Source: an uncultured Ruminococcus sp. (GTDB lineage Bacteria > Bacillota > Clostridia > Oscillospirales > Ruminococcaceae). From it: 64,000 bases of DNA. Under the pieces are notes generated by a model that worked only from the letters and a program-made list of their open reading frames with translations, made no database searches and had not been told where the DNA came from. Both the position numbers and the translations under genes were made by a program. Shown here piece by piece: positions 15,894 through 24,445 of the stretch. The stretch covers positions 330,301 to 394,300 of the forward strand of contig UQPZ01000001.1 in assembly GCA_900543145.1 (NCBI GenBank). The letters are read 5' to 3'. Position 1 is the first letter of the stretch, and each line of letters starts with the position of its first letter.

Positions 15894-16232
15894 ATGCAGC
15901 TTTTATTTTTGATCATTAAAAGAACGGAGCTTGTAGACGATATTATGAAGGAGCTTGCTAAGGCAGGTATCAGAGGAGGAACGGCTATAGACAGCGTAGG
16001 TATGGCAAAATCAATATCCGGTATGGATAACCTTCCTACGATAGGTCTTCTGAGAGAGCTTCTGAACGGAGAAGATCCCGCAATGAAAGGTAAAACTATC
16101 TTTGTAGCCGTTAAGGATGAACAGGTCGAAGAGGCAAAGGAAGCTATTCTGAAAATAACCGGTGATCTTTCTGTGCCGAATGCAGGAGTACTTTTCGGAG
16201 TGCCTGTGACCTTTGCTATGGGAATTAATTAA
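15894..16232 (+). CDS. PII-like small protein of unknown function
   Basis: The 112-aa protein shows a beta-alpha-beta-beta-alpha-beta pattern: LLFLIIKR (strand), ELVDDIMKELAKAGI (helix), a glycine-rich loop GGTAIDSVGMAKSI, a second strand pair with KTIFVAVKD, a helix EEAKEAILKITG and a hydrophobic end with FGVPVTFAMGI. This resembles the ferredoxin-like fold of PII (GlnB)-type regulators, but I see no T-loop tyrosine or ATP-site motif that proves it. It is 23 bp after prmA with its own AAGGAG. A nucleotide- or metal-responsive regulator is possible. I do not recognise a named family. Confidence 0.7.
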   Translation: MQLLFLIIKRTELVDDIMKELAKAGIRGGTAIDSVGMAKSISGMDNLPTIGLLRELLNGEDPAMKGKTIFVAVKDEQVEEAKEAILKITGDLSVPNAGVLFGVPVTFAMGIN

Positions 16233-16254
16233 ATACAATATATTTATAAAAAAT

Positions 16255-16290
16255 GCAGGTGATTCGTAAAAGAACACCTGCTTTTTTATT
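16255..16290. terminator. Bidirectional terminator
   Basis: A 7-bp GC-rich stem (16255-16261 with 16275-16281) is flanked by an A run on the left and a T run on the right. It can stop both the prmA operon (plus) and spoIVA (minus). Confidence 0.8.
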
Positions 16291-17765
16291 TAAAGTATAA
16301 AACATATAAGACCTGAACAGCCCTCGTTTATCATTCTCTCAACAGTTTCTTTTAATCTCATTCTTGCATCATAAGGCAGCTTCGCCAGCTTTGCATGAAG
16401 TCCCTCATTTACAAGCTCATGCAGCGACTTACCGAATATATTGCTCTCCCAGATCTTCTGCGGCGATTCTTCAAAATCGTTGAGCATATACAGAACCAGC
16501 TCTTCAGACTGCTTTTCAGAACCTACAATAGGCGCTACCTCAGTATTTATCGTAGCTTTCATCATATGGATAGACGGAGCGGCAGCTTTCAGACGTATGC
16601 CGTATTTTCCGCCCTGCTTTATAACCTCCGGTTCTTCAAGGGACAGCTCATCCATAGAAGGCATAACTATACCGTATCCGGTCTCTTCTACCTGATTAAG
16701 CGCTTCAGCAAATTTCGAGAACTTATTTTTTATCCTTACAAGCTCAAGTATCTGAGGCATAAGATCGCTTTCATTTTCAATCGTAAGACCGGTCGCTTCT
16801 CCGATTATCTTAAAGAAAAGATCCTGATGAATCCCAACGGAAATTACGGCGCTTCCGCTTCCCAGATCAATACTCTTTACTCTGCTCTCTGTAACCTGAT
16901 CACATAATGCAATTTCGTCTGCACAGGTATTTATCTGTCTCAGATTAGTCAGCTGAGAAGCAGCGCTTCTTATATGTGAAAAAACAGCTTCTTTCAGCCA
17001 GTGTCCTTTGTCCAGGCTGTTGATCCATGAAGGCATTTCAATATTGATCTCCTTTATGGGAAATGCATATAGAACCTGAGTAAGTATATTCTTTATATCT
17101 GCTTCGGAAAGCTCCAGGCAATTAATAGGGATAACTGTAGTTTTGTATTTTTCGGAAAGCTCTCTGCATAGCTGCTGTACCTCAACCGAGTCAGGATAAA
17201 CGCTGTTCATCAGAACTACAAAGGGCTTATTGATATTTTGCAGCTCTGCGATAACTCTTTCCTCACATTCCTCATATTCATCTCTGGGAAGATCGGTTAT
17301 CGTTCCGTCTGTTGTTACTACCAGTCCTATAGTGCTGTGTTCAGTAATTACCTTCTGAGTACCTACCTCTGCCGCCATATTAAAAGGAACTTCTGCGTCA
17401 AACCACGGAGTAACGACCATTCTCGGCATCTCGTTTTCAAAGTAGCCTATAGCGCTGGGAATAATATAGCCTACGCAGTCTATCATACGGACATTAAATT
17501 TTGCTCCGCCGTCAAGCGCTACCTCTACCGCTTCCTCAGGAATAAATTTAGGCTCGGTAGTCATTATTGTTTTTCCGCCGGAGGACTGCGGAAGCTCGTC
17601 AATTGCTCTTTCCTTCCGGTAATCGCTCTCTATATTCGGAATAACGAAATTCTCCATAAATTGTTTTATAAATGTTGATTTGCCGGTTCTTACCGGGCCG
17701 ACGACTCCGATGTAAATATCGCCGTCAGTTCGGGTGGCAATGTCTGAATAAATATCGTTCGTCAT
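16290..17765 (-). CDS. spoIVA: Stage IV sporulation protein A
   Basis: SpoIVA is the ATPase that polymerises on the forespore surface to form the coat basement layer. The 491-aa length is normal. The Walker A is G23-S30 (GPVRTGKS), followed by the TRAFAC-like DCVGY motif. The middle and C-terminal regions contain the polymerisation domain, and the C-terminus ends with the hydrophobic SGLICFIL tail that targets the forespore membrane. GGAGG precedes the ATG. It is the second gene after the sipL homolog (18-bp gap), whose product is its known binding partner in Clostridioides. Confidence 0.97.
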   Translation of the reverse strand: MTNDIYSDIATRTDGDIYIGVVGPVRTGKSTFIKQFMENFVIPNIESDYRKERAIDELPQSSGGKTIMTTEPKFIPEEAVEVALDGGAKFNVRMIDCVGYIIPSAIGYFENEMPRMVVTPWFDAEVPFNMAAEVGTQKVITEHSTIGLVVTTDGTITDLPRDEYEECEERVIAELQNINKPFVVLMNSVYPDSVEVQQLCRELSEKYKTTVIPINCLELSEADIKNILTQVLYAFPIKEINIEMPSWINSLDKGHWLKEAVFSHIRSAASQLTNLRQINTCADEIALCDQVTESRVKSIDLGSGSAVISVGIHQDLFFKIIGEATGLTIENESDLMPQILELVRIKNKFSKFAEALNQVEETGYGIVMPSMDELSLEEPEVIKQGGKYGIRLKAAAPSIHMMKATINTEVAPIVGSEKQSEELVLYMLNDFEESPQKIWESNIFGKSLHELVNEGLHAKLAKLPYDARMRLKETVERMINEGCSGLICFIL

Positions 17766-17783
17766 ATTTCTTTCCTCCAGATT

Positions 17784-19337
17784 CTAATTCATTAACGGTA
17801 TAAGCAGCATTCCGCAGTCGCTGAGTTTATCTCCTGCAAGATCATTTTCCTCCATAATCGCATTGATTGATGTAGAATACTTCTTTGCGATCTCCCAAAT
17901 GTCCTCATTTTCGCTGCAATAGCAAAGTTTTAGTGCATATCCCTGCTGTCTTTCCTTAGGCTTGTCGGTATACGCCCTCAGCTCGCAAAGCATATTCCTT
18001 GCCGACTGTTCGCAGACATGACCTCCTATTTTCAGCTCCGCTTTTAGCTCGGCAGTATGACTGTCAGTAAGATGATAAGAGCAGCTCTGAACGCAGACTT
18101 TGGGATCTATCGTACTTTCAGCGGAAAACTCAGCGGCAAGCTCATGTTCAAACGGCGATTCGGCTTCAAGATATATCGGCGAACAGCTTTCGTTCTTTCC
18201 GATAAGACAAAAGATAACATTACCGGATATAACATATCTTCCGCTGCTTTCGTCATATCTGGAAGAGATATTGTTTATATCGCACCAGCAGTCATAGATA
18301 CAGGATATCTCATCATCGTCGTAGCTTATCTGTGCAGCTGAAGTGTGAGTTTCGTTTATCTGTACCGGAATGCTTTCTATACGGCAGCCGCTGTTTTCCA
18401 TCTCGCATTCGTAACAGGTAGAGTAAGCATCCGTAACTACTTCGCAGGTTTCAAACTTCATAGCTGTACAGTTTACAAGAAGAACCAGCTCGCATTCAAG
18501 CGCTGATGAATTTTCAGATTTCGGTATGATCTCGCAGCCTGACGGAGTTATATCAACAAAAGCGTCAAAGCTTTCGTCTATGCCGTCTATATCTATAATC
18601 TGGCTGAACGGTATGGTAAATTTCATGGATTCGATAGTATCCTCTCCGGACGGGTCAATGCAGGTATAAAGCATAGATATTTCGGCATCGCCTTTTGTAA
18701 TAAGCTTACCTGCGATCATTTTTTGCTCCTGAGGAAATACGGTGCAATCCGAGCGTATTACAGCGCCTACAGCAGGCTTAGAAGCACCAAGCTCAAGCTC
18801 TTCTATGACCGTTACTCTTTTAGAGGCAGTAAGACGTTTTGACGGATATGTTATAAGGGATTTTTTCAGCTGGATATTTGCTCCGAAAGCGTCTACTATA
18901 ACTGCCTGCTGCCTTTCTCCGACGATCTTGATTCTTGCTGATACCGCTCCCCTAACGTCAAGCCTTCTTTGATTAACAACACGGCAGTTTATGTAATCAA
19001 CATGCGGAGTAATTGTGATCATAGGATTCTGACAGTCGCCGCTCATATCTACTGATTTTGAATAATTAAGCTTTTGCTCCAGACAGTTTACCTTACAGCT
19101 TCCCTCGCTCTGATACATTACTCTTATCAGCACTGACAGCTCGAAGGTCATTTTTTCGCCGTTAATGCTGTGTGACATAATTTTAGGTATCACACGGCAT
19201 TTTAAGATCCTGAAAATATCAGGGTAGTAATCGGGAAGGACAAAATCACGCTCTACAGCCTGCTCTACTGTTGTATCAAGAGCGATCTGACTGGCTGTAA
19301 AGGTTTCCCGATTTACTTTGAATTCCATTGTTCCCAT
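17784..19337 (-). CDS. sipL: DUF3794/LysM spore morphogenesis protein, SipL-like
   Basis: The 517-aa protein has repeated DUF3794 (SPOCS-type) beta-rich modules (the first containing FVLPDYYPDIFRIL, the second ending near residue 440) and a C-terminal LysM domain (about 460-515, CYCSENEDIWEIAKKYSTS). This is the architecture of C. difficile SipL, the functional counterpart of SpoVID that anchors SpoIVA through its LysM domain. Position directly upstream of spoIVA supports the call. AGGAGG lies 11 nt before the ATG. SafA-type coat proteins share LysM but lack DUF3794. Confidence 0.88.
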   Translation of the reverse strand: MGTMEFKVNRETFTASQIALDTTVEQAVERDFVLPDYYPDIFRILKCRVIPKIMSHSINGEKMTFELSVLIRVMYQSEGSCKVNCLEQKLNYSKSVDMSGDCQNPMITITPHVDYINCRVVNQRRLDVRGAVSARIKIVGERQQAVIVDAFGANIQLKKSLITYPSKRLTASKRVTVIEELELGASKPAVGAVIRSDCTVFPQEQKMIAGKLITKGDAEISMLYTCIDPSGEDTIESMKFTIPFSQIIDIDGIDESFDAFVDITPSGCEIIPKSENSSALECELVLLVNCTAMKFETCEVVTDAYSTCYECEMENSGCRIESIPVQINETHTSAAQISYDDDEISCIYDCWCDINNISSRYDESSGRYVISGNVIFCLIGKNESCSPIYLEAESPFEHELAAEFSAESTIDPKVCVQSCSYHLTDSHTAELKAELKIGGHVCEQSARNMLCELRAYTDKPKERQQGYALKLCYCSENEDIWEIAKKYSTSINAIMEENDLAGDKLSDCGMLLIPLMN

Positions 19338-19552
19338 AATAAATGCGTCCTCCTAAAAATCTTGGTTTGTTTTTTATCTTGCTAAGACAATATATTCGGA
19401 CATCGTTTGAAATATACCGCAAAATGTTATTAAGAAACAAGGTTTTTAAGAACGAGAATCAAGAAAATAAAATTATCTCCTAACGCTGCGTCAGTTTTTA
19501 ATTAAAGGCAATCGCACAAAAACAACAGATAAACGGTTATATAAAAGCAAAA

Positions 19553-19581
19553 CCCACGAAAGCAATACACTCTTTCGTGGG
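19553..19581 (-). terminator. Terminator of metA
   Basis: A 10-bp perfect stem (19553-19562 with 19572-19581) is followed on the minus strand by GGGTTTTGCTTTT. Confidence 0.8.
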
Positions 19582-19586
19582 CTATC

Positions 19587-20519
19587 TTATATATTGTATT
19601 TTAATGGTTTCAAATCGTCAAGATCGTATGGAGTCTTTTGATATACGCAATAATTCAGCCAGTTTGCATACATTAAATTTGCTGAACAGCTCCAATTGAA
19701 AATAGGGGTTTTCCCGGGGTCATCATCAGGAAAGTAATTATAGGGAACATTTATTACCATTCCCTTCTCTCTATCTCTGAAATACTCCTTAGCCAAGGTA
19801 TCACGATCATACTCCCAATGACCCAGCAGGAAAAACTGCCTTTCCGATCTGTCAGATATAACATGAACTCCGGCCTCATAGGATTCAGCTACGATAATCA
19901 GATCGGAAACCTTTTCTATATCCTCCCGCCTTATTTCGGTATGCCGGCTATGAGGACAATGAAAAACATCACCAAAACCTTTAAGAAGCAAGCTCTGCGG
20001 ATAATTAATATGATGCTTGAAATTTCCGAATTTCTTATTTTCAAGTGCGTATTTCTGTATACCGTAATGATAATACAAAGCCGCCTGAGCGCCCCAGCAG
20101 ATATGGATCGTAGAATACACATTTGTTTTTGACCATTCAAAGACCTCGCAAAGCTCGTCCCAGTAATCGACCTCACTGTATTCGATCTGTTCAACCGGCG
20201 CGCCGGTTATAATAAGACCGTCATAGCGGTTGCTTCTTATCTCATCAAAGGATTTGTAGAACGCAAGCATATGCTCCTGAGGAGTATTTTTTGAGATATG
20301 ATTCATCTGAACCAAATCAATATCCACATGAAGCGGAGTATTGCTTAAAAGTCTAAGCAGCTGAGTTTCCGTTACTATCTTATCAGGCATAAGATTTACG
20401 ATAGCAATTTTCAGCGCTCGTATATCCTGATGATCGGCACGGTCGTTCGGAATAACAAATATATTTTCAGCCTCAAGCGTTGAAAACGCGGGCAAGTCGT
20501 TTGGAATTTTTATAGGCAT
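19587..20519 (-). CDS. metA: Homoserine O-acetyltransferase (MetA family)
   Basis: It activates homoserine for methionine synthesis. The 310-aa protein is the MetA (HTS) family with the catalytic cysteine in HICWGAQAA (about residue 141) and the YEAGVHV and HWEYDRDTL segments. The acyl-donor position reads GAPVE: a Glu here is associated with acetyl-CoA use, whereas E. coli has Gly (GAPLG) and uses succinyl-CoA (established structural work on MetA). I therefore call acetyltransferase despite the usual 'succinyltransferase' label. The start at 20519 has GGGAAAG upstream. The promoter at 20556-20584 leaves a leader of about 30 nt. Confidence 0.92.
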   Translation of the reverse strand: MPIKIPNDLPAFSTLEAENIFVIPNDRADHQDIRALKIAIVNLMPDKIVTETQLLRLLSNTPLHVDIDLVQMNHISKNTPQEHMLAFYKSFDEIRSNRYDGLIITGAPVEQIEYSEVDYWDELCEVFEWSKTNVYSTIHICWGAQAALYYHYGIQKYALENKKFGNFKHHINYPQSLLLKGFGDVFHCPHSRHTEIRREDIEKVSDLIIVAESYEAGVHVISDRSERQFFLLGHWEYDRDTLAKEYFRDREKGMVINVPYNYFPDDDPGKTPIFNWSCSANLMYANWLNYCVYQKTPYDLDDLKPLKYNI

Positions 20520-20555
20520 TTCGCTTTCCCACCTTAAATTATACTCTGAATATTT

Positions 20556-20584
20556 ATTATACCACAAGACCTGACCTAAAGCAA
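20556..20584 (-). promoter_or_regulatory. Promoter of metA
   Basis: TTGCTT (20579-20584), 17-bp spacer, TGG-TATAAT (20556-20561) on the minus strand. The start point would be near 20549, so there is no room for a SAM riboswitch or T-box. Confidence 0.6.
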
Positions 20585-20968
20585 CGAACAAACGATTATA
20601 TTCACAATTTATTTTATTTTGACGGAATTTCTTAGCGCTCTGCCTTGATCATAGCGTATCTTTATTTATCTGTTTTTATCTTAAAAAAATAATGCCATCA
20701 CCTTAGATGACATAAAAATAAATGATCCATGTGATGAGACGGAATGAATAACTCGTATCATTAAATAAGTTTTTCATGCTCTATGCTCGGTAAATTTATT
20801 ACCCTTAGCAGCACGCATGGTCTATTATTAAATAACTTTGTCAGACAATAAAGCATTGATCTTATCAAAGAACCATCAACGATATATAAAGCGTTTTCCC
20901 TAGAGTTGGATCATCAATTAAAACTTCTTTTTTGTACCGCACCCCTCTTTATAATGTATCCAAAATAA
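20585..20968. other. Gene-free region between rlmD and metA
   Basis: This 384-bp stretch has no complete gene. It contains a weak minus-strand hairpin-plus-T-run (20682-20711), a GGTAA/TTACC hairpin near 20790, and minus-strand open frames between about 20770 and 20945 that could be a decayed gene (residues such as KEVLIDDPTLGKTLYI). No riboswitch motif was found. Confidence 0.5.
20682..20711 (-). terminator. Weak terminator-like hairpin
   Basis: A 6-bp stem with one G-T pair (20694-20699 with 20706-20711) is followed on the minus strand by ATTATTTTTTT. It may end transcription from rlmD, about 260 nt upstream. Confidence 0.4.
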
Positions 20969-22327
20969 TTATCTGTTTCTTGACATCAAAACTACCGTCT
21001 CAACATGCGTAGATCTCGGGAACATATCAACAGCCCTGCATTTAACCGTTATATATCCCATTTTTTCTAAAACAGCACAGTCCCTTGCGGCGGTTGCATG
21101 ATTGCATGAGATCATGACTATGCGGTCAGGATTCATTTTTGCCATGTATTTAAGAGTTTCGGAAGTACAGCCCTTTCTGGCAGGGTCGGCAATTATTACG
21201 TTCGGACGCTCGCCTCTCTGATAAAGCATTTCTGCTGCCTGCTCAGCGTCTGCACAGATATATTCAGCATTTGTAATTCCGTTCTGAGCTGCGTTTTTTT
21301 CGGCATTGTCAACAGCAGACTGTATTATTTCAACTCCTATAAGCTTTTTAACGCTGTCAGCCATTGAAAGCCCTATAGTTCCGACTCCGCAGTAAAGATC
21401 CAACAATATCTCACCGCCGGTCAGACCGGCATATTCCTTGGCAATATTATATAATCTTTCCGCCTGAACGGTGTTGACCTGATAAAAAGAAAGAGGTGAT
21501 AGTTCAAATTTTCTGCCGCACATTATATCTGTAATAGTATCCTTGCCGTATATAGTTTTTAGTCTGCTTCCAAGTATCACATTCGTTTTTCTGCTGTTTT
21601 CGTTAAGCACTATACTTTTTATACCGCTGTACTTTTTTGTTAGCGTCTCTGCAAGCGCATGAAATAACAGGCTTTTCTTAATAGATGTAACTACAAGACA
21701 AACCATTATTTCGTCGGTATGCTCGCCCTTTCGTAAATAAATATGTCTTAACAGACCGCTCTCGGAAACCTCGTTATAAGCTGAAACATTATTTTCATTG
21801 CAGAAATCAATAATATCTTTTAAAATTTCGGAAAAAATCTTAGGTTGAAGCCTGCAATCTGTAAAATCAATAACACGGTGTGAACGCTTTGAATAAAATC
21901 CGCATACCATTTTCCCGTCTGCTTGTGAAACAGGATACTGAGCCTTATTACGGTATCCGTCAATTTTTTCACAGCCAAGTATAGCTTCAAATTTAGGCTC
22001 AAGCTTGCCTATACGCCTGAAAGAGCTTTCGACAAAGTCCTGCTTTACCTTAAGCTCCTCTTCATAAGAAAAGTGCCTGAACGAACAGCCGCCGCACTTT
22101 CCGAATACCTGACAGTCGGGAGAAATACGTACTTCCGCTTCGGATATGAATCGTTCTGCTATTCCGTAGCAATAGCTTTTACTGACCTTAACGATCTTAC
22201 ATGAAATAACGTCACCAACTGCGGTAAAAGGCACAAAAACAGCAATTTCGTTATATCGTCCCACTCCGTTTCCTTCGTTGGTCATTCCTGTAATTTCTAA
22301 TTTCACAATTTCATTCTTCTTCAGCAT
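20969..22327 (-). CDS. rlmD: 23S rRNA (uracil-5-)-methyltransferase, RlmD/RumA type
   Basis: The 452-aa protein has an N-terminal TRAM domain (about 1-60, with the EGNGVGRY segment), four cysteines for an iron-sulfur cluster (CQVFGKCGGCSF and a later Cys) and a C-terminal SAM-binding methyltransferase domain with LDLYCGVGTIGL and the catalytic Cys in ISCNHATAARD. It makes m5U in 23S rRNA; whether at U747, U1939 or both is not decidable. It overlaps hemZ by 17 nt and is the last gene of the recJ-relA operon. Confidence 0.9.
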   Translation of the reverse strand: MLKKNEIVKLEITGMTNEGNGVGRYNEIAVFVPFTAVGDVISCKIVKVSKSYCYGIAERFISEAEVRISPDCQVFGKCGGCSFRHFSYEEELKVKQDFVESSFRRIGKLEPKFEAILGCEKIDGYRNKAQYPVSQADGKMVCGFYSKRSHRVIDFTDCRLQPKIFSEILKDIIDFCNENNVSAYNEVSESGLLRHIYLRKGEHTDEIMVCLVVTSIKKSLLFHALAETLTKKYSGIKSIVLNENSRKTNVILGSRLKTIYGKDTITDIMCGRKFELSPLSFYQVNTVQAERLYNIAKEYAGLTGGEILLDLYCGVGTIGLSMADSVKKLIGVEIIQSAVDNAEKNAAQNGITNAEYICADAEQAAEMLYQRGERPNVIIADPARKGCTSETLKYMAKMNPDRIVMISCNHATAARDCAVLEKMGYITVKCRAVDMFPRSTHVETVVLMSRNR

Positions 22328-23789
22328 AAAATTCCTCGATCCCGTTCTTTTTCTCCAGCATTAAATCAAAGTGCTTATTGTATTCAAGAGGGAATTTATA
22401 ATTGAAAATTCTTTCAAGCTTATGATTTTTCAGATCCACAAGCTTTGTTGAGCCGCCTGCTCCAAGCGCAATGATCGTTTGGATCTCCTCCATAATATAA
22501 ACATTATATAAGCTTTCGCAGCCGGGTTTTGACCAGCCGATATTCTCTAAATTTTCCAGCATATTTTTCTGACGGTAAAGGTAATAAGGCCTGTAGCCAC
22601 TTTCAAGCAGTCGACTTGACGCATAGTTGACCATATCCGAAGCATTGCTTTTTAGAATGTCTTGTTTTTCTTCGGATCGGTTAAGTCTTGCCGCCCTTTT
22701 TAATGACAGAGTATGTACCGTTATATTCTGAGGTGCAAGCTTTATAAGTCCGTCAACGGTATTTTTGAAACTGTCAAGGTCATCTCCCGGAAGTCCTGCG
22801 ATTATATCAGTATTAACACAATCAAATCCTATTCTTTCAGCTAAACTAAAGCTTTCAAAAAACTGATCTGATGTATGCTTTCTGCCAATCGTTTCAAGAA
22901 CGCTGTCGTTAAGGCTCTGCGGATTGACAGACAATCTGGTGCAGCCTTTACTTTTAAGCGCAATAAGCTTTTCCTCTGTTATAGTATCGGGTCTTCCCGC
23001 CTCTACTGTGTATTCTTTTACACCGGACATATCAAATGACAAAGCTATTGTATCCATAAGCCTGCAAAGCTGGTCAGCTTCCAGCGTTGTAGGAGTACCT
23101 CCGCCGAAATATACCGTATCAAGTGAAAGACCGATCTTATTTACAAGCTTCGCTGTATATTCTATCTCTCTGCATAGCTTATCCAGATATTCGGGAATAA
23201 GCTTTTTACAGCCTTCGACAGATTGGGAAACAAAGGAGCAGTATGAACATCTCGTAGGACAAAAGGGTATAGAAATATAAAGACTGAACGTTTTAGCATT
23301 CAATTTATTTATGATCTTTTCCTGATTCATGGCGGTCATATATGCAATATCGCACTTTTCAGGGCTTACCAGATAATCCTTCTGAAGCGTAGCATATATC
23401 TCTTCTTTATTCATTCCCTGAGAAATAAATGTATTCACCCGTTTTACAGGACGTATCCCGGTTATAACTCCCCACTTAGCGCTTATACCGGTCAGTTCAG
23501 TCATGCATTTAAAAAGCAGACGGGATAAAATAAGCTCGCATTCGTTTTCAAAATCTATGGCATCGGCTCTGAGCTTCTGTATTCTGCGCGCACTTTTCCC
23601 GTCCAATCGGCAGAAAACATACAAAAGAGCGTACTTTTTATAAACCCTGCGTCTTATGAAGGCATAATCGCCGCTGCATTCTGCTGTGCCGTCTGTATAA
23701 ATATGATTAAAAAGCTGAGCGGGAATAAAAAGCTTCATTATCCCCTCCAGCTCATATTTGAAATCATTTCCGCTGAAAATTAACGTCAT
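22311..23789 (-). CDS. hemZ: HemZ-type radical SAM protein (coproporphyrinogen III oxidase-like)
   Basis: The 492-aa protein has an N-terminal extension of about 160 residues typical of HemZ, then a radical SAM core with CPTRCSYCSF (the three cluster cysteines) and the HemN-like FGGGTPTTLE segment. The name implies oxygen-independent coproporphyrinogen oxidation, but many HemZ/HemW-like proteins lack that activity and act in heme handling or are uncharacterised. GGAG sits 9 nt before the ATG, which lies 1 nt after the stop codon of the metallo-hydrolase gene. Translation is probably coupled. Confidence 0.85.
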   Translation of the reverse strand: MTLIFSGNDFKYELEGIMKLFIPAQLFNHIYTDGTAECSGDYAFIRRRVYKKYALLYVFCRLDGKSARRIQKLRADAIDFENECELILSRLLFKCMTELTGISAKWGVITGIRPVKRVNTFISQGMNKEEIYATLQKDYLVSPEKCDIAYMTAMNQEKIINKLNAKTFSLYISIPFCPTRCSYCSFVSQSVEGCKKLIPEYLDKLCREIEYTAKLVNKIGLSLDTVYFGGGTPTTLEADQLCRLMDTIALSFDMSGVKEYTVEAGRPDTITEEKLIALKSKGCTRLSVNPQSLNDSVLETIGRKHTSDQFFESFSLAERIGFDCVNTDIIAGLPGDDLDSFKNTVDGLIKLAPQNITVHTLSLKRAARLNRSEEKQDILKSNASDMVNYASSRLLESGYRPYYLYRQKNMLENLENIGWSKPGCESLYNVYIMEEIQTIIALGAGGSTKLVDLKNHKLERIFNYKFPLEYNKHFDLMLEKKNGIEEFYAEEE

Positions 23790-23790
23790 A

Positions 23791-24429
23791 TCAATAATCT
23801 CCGAATCCGCCTCTTAAATACGGATTATACATTCTTTCCTCATCAAGAGTAGTAACAGCCATGTGACCGGGGTAAATTTTCAAATTTCCGCCGAGCTCAG
23901 AGATTTTTTTTAGTGAATTAATAAGTGCGGAAGTATCTCCGTCCGGCATATCGGTTCTTCCAACGGAACGTGCAAAAAGAGTGTCCCCGGAAAACATATT
24001 ATCTCCCGAAATAAAACATACCGAACCGCTGGTATGACCTGGAGTATGAAGCACGTCAAATTCAAGCTCGTCCAGAGTAAGAACATCTTTTTCACCAAAG
24101 GGTATAGCCTTATCAAATTTTCTGGCTCCTCGTATCCTGAACAGATCCGCAAGCATACCCGTATCGTCGGTTAGCTTATACATATCCTTATCATGAATAT
24201 ATACCCTGCACCCTGTTTTGTCATAAAGGTCAGCTACCGCACCGATATGGTCAAAATGCCCATGAGTAAGAAATATTTTTTTCAGTTTAAGACCCAGCAT
24301 ATCTATCTGCTCAAGGATATAGTCTGCGTCGTCGGGAGCATCTATCAAAGCGCAGTTATTTCCGTTCCCGGAAACGATATAGCTGTTCGTATCACATACG
24401 CTCAGAGGCTTCAGCCTGAAAATTTTCAT
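23791..24429 (-). CDS. Metallo-beta-lactamase fold hydrolase (glyoxalase II-like)
   Basis: The 212-aa protein has the family metal motif THGHFDHIGAV (HxHxDH), a second histidine in HTPGHTSGS, the SGDTLF aspartate and a C-terminal GHMA histidine. These are the binuclear metal ligands of glyoxalase II-like hydrolases, as in B. subtilis YqgX. A thioester or related small metabolite is the expected substrate, unproven. It lies between relA and hemZ with short gaps, so it is part of the recJ operon. Confidence 0.9.
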   Translation of the reverse strand: MKIFRLKPLSVCDTNSYIVSGNGNNCALIDAPDDADYILEQIDMLGLKLKKIFLTHGHFDHIGAVADLYDKTGCRVYIHDKDMYKLTDDTGMLADLFRIRGARKFDKAIPFGEKDVLTLDELEFDVLHTPGHTSGSVCFISGDNMFSGDTLFARSVGRTDMPDGDTSALINSLKKISELGGNLKIYPGHMAVTTLDEERMYNPYLRGGFGDY

Positions 24430-24445
24430 ATTATCACCGCCTTAT

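Noticed and set aside
19338..19480. SigE-type promoter upstream of sipL-spoIVA
   Set aside because: ATATT-like and AATATAT-like elements occur near 19400, but the -10 does not fit the SigE consensus well enough to report.
20520..20968. SAM riboswitch or T-box upstream of metA
   Set aside because: The metA promoter at 20556-20584 leaves a leader of only about 30 nt, and none of the conserved riboswitch or T-box sequences is present.
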